Below are positions 13,751 through 15,419 of a DNA stretch of 15,419 nt, piece by piece; the first letter of the stretch is position 1, and each line of letters starts with the position of its first letter. The notes under the pieces are model-generated. The model saw only the letters and a program-made list of their open reading frames with translations. It made no database searches and was not told where the DNA came from. A program made the translations under genes and the position numbers. The stretch is from ANME-2 cluster archaeon (GTDB lineage: Archaea; Halobacteriota; Methanosarcinia; Methanosarcinales; Methanocomedenaceae), in the NCBI GenBank assembly GCA_022353185.1, contig JAKRWB010000036.1:1-15419 (forward strand), in the 5' to 3' direction.

Positions 13751-15078
13751 TATTTATTCTCCTTTTTTGATTTGCCAAGGCCTGCAGCCATTCGTTCCAT
13801 TTCAAGAAATGCGTGGTATGCCTGATTGTCACTAAAAGGAGCGGACAATTTATCCAGTTTTTGTTTAAGTTCCTCTTTTTTCTGTGTGTCCGAATCCTTT
13901 GCTTCTTGGAGCAACTGATAATACTCAATGGCTGCAGAGTGCATATCCTGATAACGACGACTCAGTTGAGGCATATTAATTCCCATTATGTCTTCTACAA
14001 TATCTTCAATGCTCTTGTTACTGTATTCTCCTTTTGGGGAAGGCTCTGCGATTTTTTGATTGGAACTGATGGTGGATTCATCATTAATCTCATTGAGATC
14101 AATAACTTCTCCCGAATCAAGAGACTGTAAGATAAAAGGCGAATGAGTTGTTACAATGAATTGAATCATTGGGAATGCTTTTTGTAAATCTCCAACAACA
14201 TGGCGCTGCCATTTTGGATGAAGGTGAAGATCAATTTCATCTATAAGTACAACACCAGAACATTTTGTTGCAGCATTTGCCCCCATATGTGGATTCAGAC
14301 GAGCTGCACGATGTGCAATATCTGCTACCATAGCAACCATATTTCGATAACCGTCACTCAAGTTGTCAAAAAGGCAGTAACCTTCATCTTCAAACTTGAT
14401 CATCAATGCGCCGTTGGCCACATCATAATAGAAACGTTTCGCACCGGGAATACATATCATTGTGGCATCACGAACAGCTTCCAGAACTGCAATATTTTTA
14501 TTTTTTTGGAGGGCGGAAAGTTCTTGTTGGCTGAACCATTTTTCAAAAAGATAGTGGTCTGATTTAGGATCCAGACAATTTTTATAACCAACCATTCTTG
14601 ATTCTGGCTTTCCGATTGGAACCTTACTATGCACATTCCACAATCTACCAGTTCCATAGTACAGCAGAATAGGTAAATCTACATATTCATCATTACTCAC
14701 AGCTGTAGAATCGTTCACCCCAATTTGAATAAGATTACGAGCATCTTTGCCCCGGTCTCCCAACTTTCTTGTCCATTCTATGTCATTTCCATGTAAAGTT
14801 CCCTGCGCATTCAGAAATGTCGGTTTCTGTTGCTCCATGGTGACCTGATCGTATTTTTCAAATATCCTCAGTCTGGCATCTTTTTTCTTGATTCCACCTA
14901 TTGCACCAACATCTTGAGATTTTAGAATATATGTTCCAAGCATAACTGCTAATGCATCGAGTATGGATGACTTGCCTGATGCATTATCTCCAATTAAAAC
15001 AGTGAAATTTGGATGAAATTTGGATGTATAATCCTCAAATTTACGAAAATTGCGTAATTGGAGAGTATGTATTTTCAT
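13750..15078 (-). CDS. ptuA: Septu-type ATPase PtuA
   Basis: The 442-residue ATPase has an ABC/SMC-type head. It begins with LQLRNFRKFEDY, followed by Walker A GDNASGKSS (30-38), an ABC-like signature LSDGYRNM (240-247), Walker B VVLIDE (276-281) with IDLHLHPKWQ, and the switch histidine in TTHSP (H311). A C-terminal helical, probably coiled-coil region spans about 378-415. With the HNH gene directly downstream and overlapping by one base, this is the two-gene Septu arrangement, in which PtuA forms a nucleotide-regulated scaffold for PtuB. GGAAGGA (complement of 15084-15090), five bases before the ATG, fixes the start. Similar ATPase-HNH pairs also occur as effectors of retrons; no reverse transcriptase is seen in the 340 bp upstream, so plain Septu is the better reading here. 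Confidence 0.87.
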   Translation of the reverse strand: MKIHTLQLRNFRKFEDYTSKFHPNFTVLIGDNASGKSSILDALAVMLGTYILKSQDVGAIGGIKKKDARLRIFEKYDQVTMEQQKPTFLNAQGTLHGNDIEWTRKLGDRGKDARNLIQIGVNDSTAVSNDEYVDLPILLYYGTGRLWNVHSKVPIGKPESRMVGYKNCLDPKSDHYLFEKWFSQQELSALQKNKNIAVLEAVRDATMICIPGAKRFYYDVANGALMIKFEDEGYCLFDNLSDGYRNMVAMVADIAHRAARLNPHMGANAATKCSGVVLIDEIDLHLHPKWQRHVVGDLQKAFPMIQFIVTTHSPFILQSLDSGEVIDLNEINDESTISSNQKIAEPSPKGEYSNKSIEDIVEDIMGINMPQLSRRYQDMHSAAIEYYQLLQEAKDSDTQKKEELKQKLDKLSAPFSDNQAYHAFLEMERMAAGLGKSKKENK

Positions 15079-15390
15079 TAAAATCCTTCCATGCTTTTCA
15101 TTTTATTCGCTAAGTAAGATTACGGTTATTGATTCAGCAGTTTTATTTGCCACTTTGGATTGAGATAATATCATGGTCCAAGAATATGTTTTTCCCACAA
15201 TCTTTGAATAACTCAATTATACTTGTCATATGCATTTATCATTTTCTTTTCTTTTCTTATCTTTGTACCTTTTGTTTGTTTGGCATATAACTTATTCGAG
15301 GCAAATAAAGGATTTATCTTCCATCTGGATGGAAATGCTAAAAAATGAGACTGGATAACCATTTGTATCATTAAAGGTATGTGTTAAATT
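15079..15390. other. Intergenic region upstream of ptuA
   Basis: This 312-bp AT-rich gap precedes ptuA (-) and a possible new + strand gene. It contains a pyrimidine tract with repeated TTTTC units (15240-15260) and a perfect dyad, TTCCATC-TG-GATGGAA (15319-15334). No retron-like long inverted repeat or reverse transcriptase fragment was recognised. Confidence 0.5.
15319..15334. promoter_or_regulatory. Perfect 7+7 dyad, possible operator
   Basis: TTCCATC and its complement GATGGAA are separated by two bases. It lies 57 nt before the ATG at 15391, so it may be an operator for that gene. It has no T tract after it and is unlikely to be a terminator. Confidence 0.3.
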
Positions 15391-15419
15391 ATGAGTGACG
15401 AAAAACTTATCGCGTATAT
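15391..15419 (+). CDS. Possible start of a gene running off the right edge
   Basis: The sequence ATG followed by codons for SDEKLIAY is open to the window edge. AAAGGT at 15374-15379 is a weak ribosome-binding site about 11 nt upstream. Nine codons are too few to identify the product or prove it is a gene. Confidence 0.35.

Noticed and set aside
15143..15229. 28-codon minus strand ORF upstream of ptuA
   Set aside because: Very short, no ribosome-binding site and no recognisable family.
15079..15390. Retron ncRNA or reverse transcriptase upstream of ptuA
   Set aside because: No long inverted repeats and no coding segment of a reverse transcriptase in this gap; DNA beyond the window was not available.
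1..15419. CRISPR array or insertion sequence
   Set aside because: No regularly spaced repeats and no transposase-like ORF were found on either strand.

Overview
The window is a piece of a euryarchaeal chromosome, most likely a methanogen or ANME-type relative of the Methanosarcinales. The evidence is an archaeosine synthase (arcS), an archaeal fibrillarin (flpA), a CTP-dependent riboflavin kinase fused to a winged helix (RbkR/RibK), an archaeal-type ribB, the DUF39-CBS plus NIL-ferredoxin pair that makes homocysteine from sulfide, Shine-Dalgarno sites of the GGAGGTGATC type, and several TATA-box or leaderless promoters. The genus cannot be fixed from this window.

Layout. 1-830 (-): N-terminal half of a type I restriction-modification methyltransferase, hsdM, running off the left edge. 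1259-3149 (+): two-gene homocysteine operon, with noncoding DNA on both sides carrying a G-rich/T10 repeat in opposite orientations and a hairpin-forming repeat. 3641-5185 (+): archaeal STAND-type ATPase with a DUF234/nuclease-like C-terminus, then a decayed tRNA-Leu(UAA) and a 45-codon lysine-rich small gene (-). 5690-6412 (-): flpA, divergent from 6554-9214 (+): arcS abutting a metal-dependent TIM-barrel gene. 9377-10543 (+): two near-identical winged-helix regulators. They belong to a roughly 784-bp tandem duplication that also copied the 3' end of ribB; the extra ribB end survives as a pseudogene between them. 10591-12698 (-): ribB, ribK/rbkR and a DUF169 gene, a probable riboflavin cluster. 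13037-15078 (-): a two-gene Septu-type antiphage system, ptuA (ATPase) and ptuB (HNH nuclease). At the right edge (15391) a new + strand gene may begin.

How it fits together. Conserved housekeeping genes (sulfur assimilation, RNA modification, riboflavin synthesis) lie between defence or mobile-type modules: type I RM on the left, Septu on the right, and an ATPase next to a tRNA relic in the middle. The least ordinary features are the regulator/ribB segmental duplication with an operator-like dyad before the second copy, the tRNA-Leu relic beside the ATPase, and the unassigned genes coupled to arcS and to the riboflavin cluster. No CRISPR array, intact RNA gene or transposase was seen.
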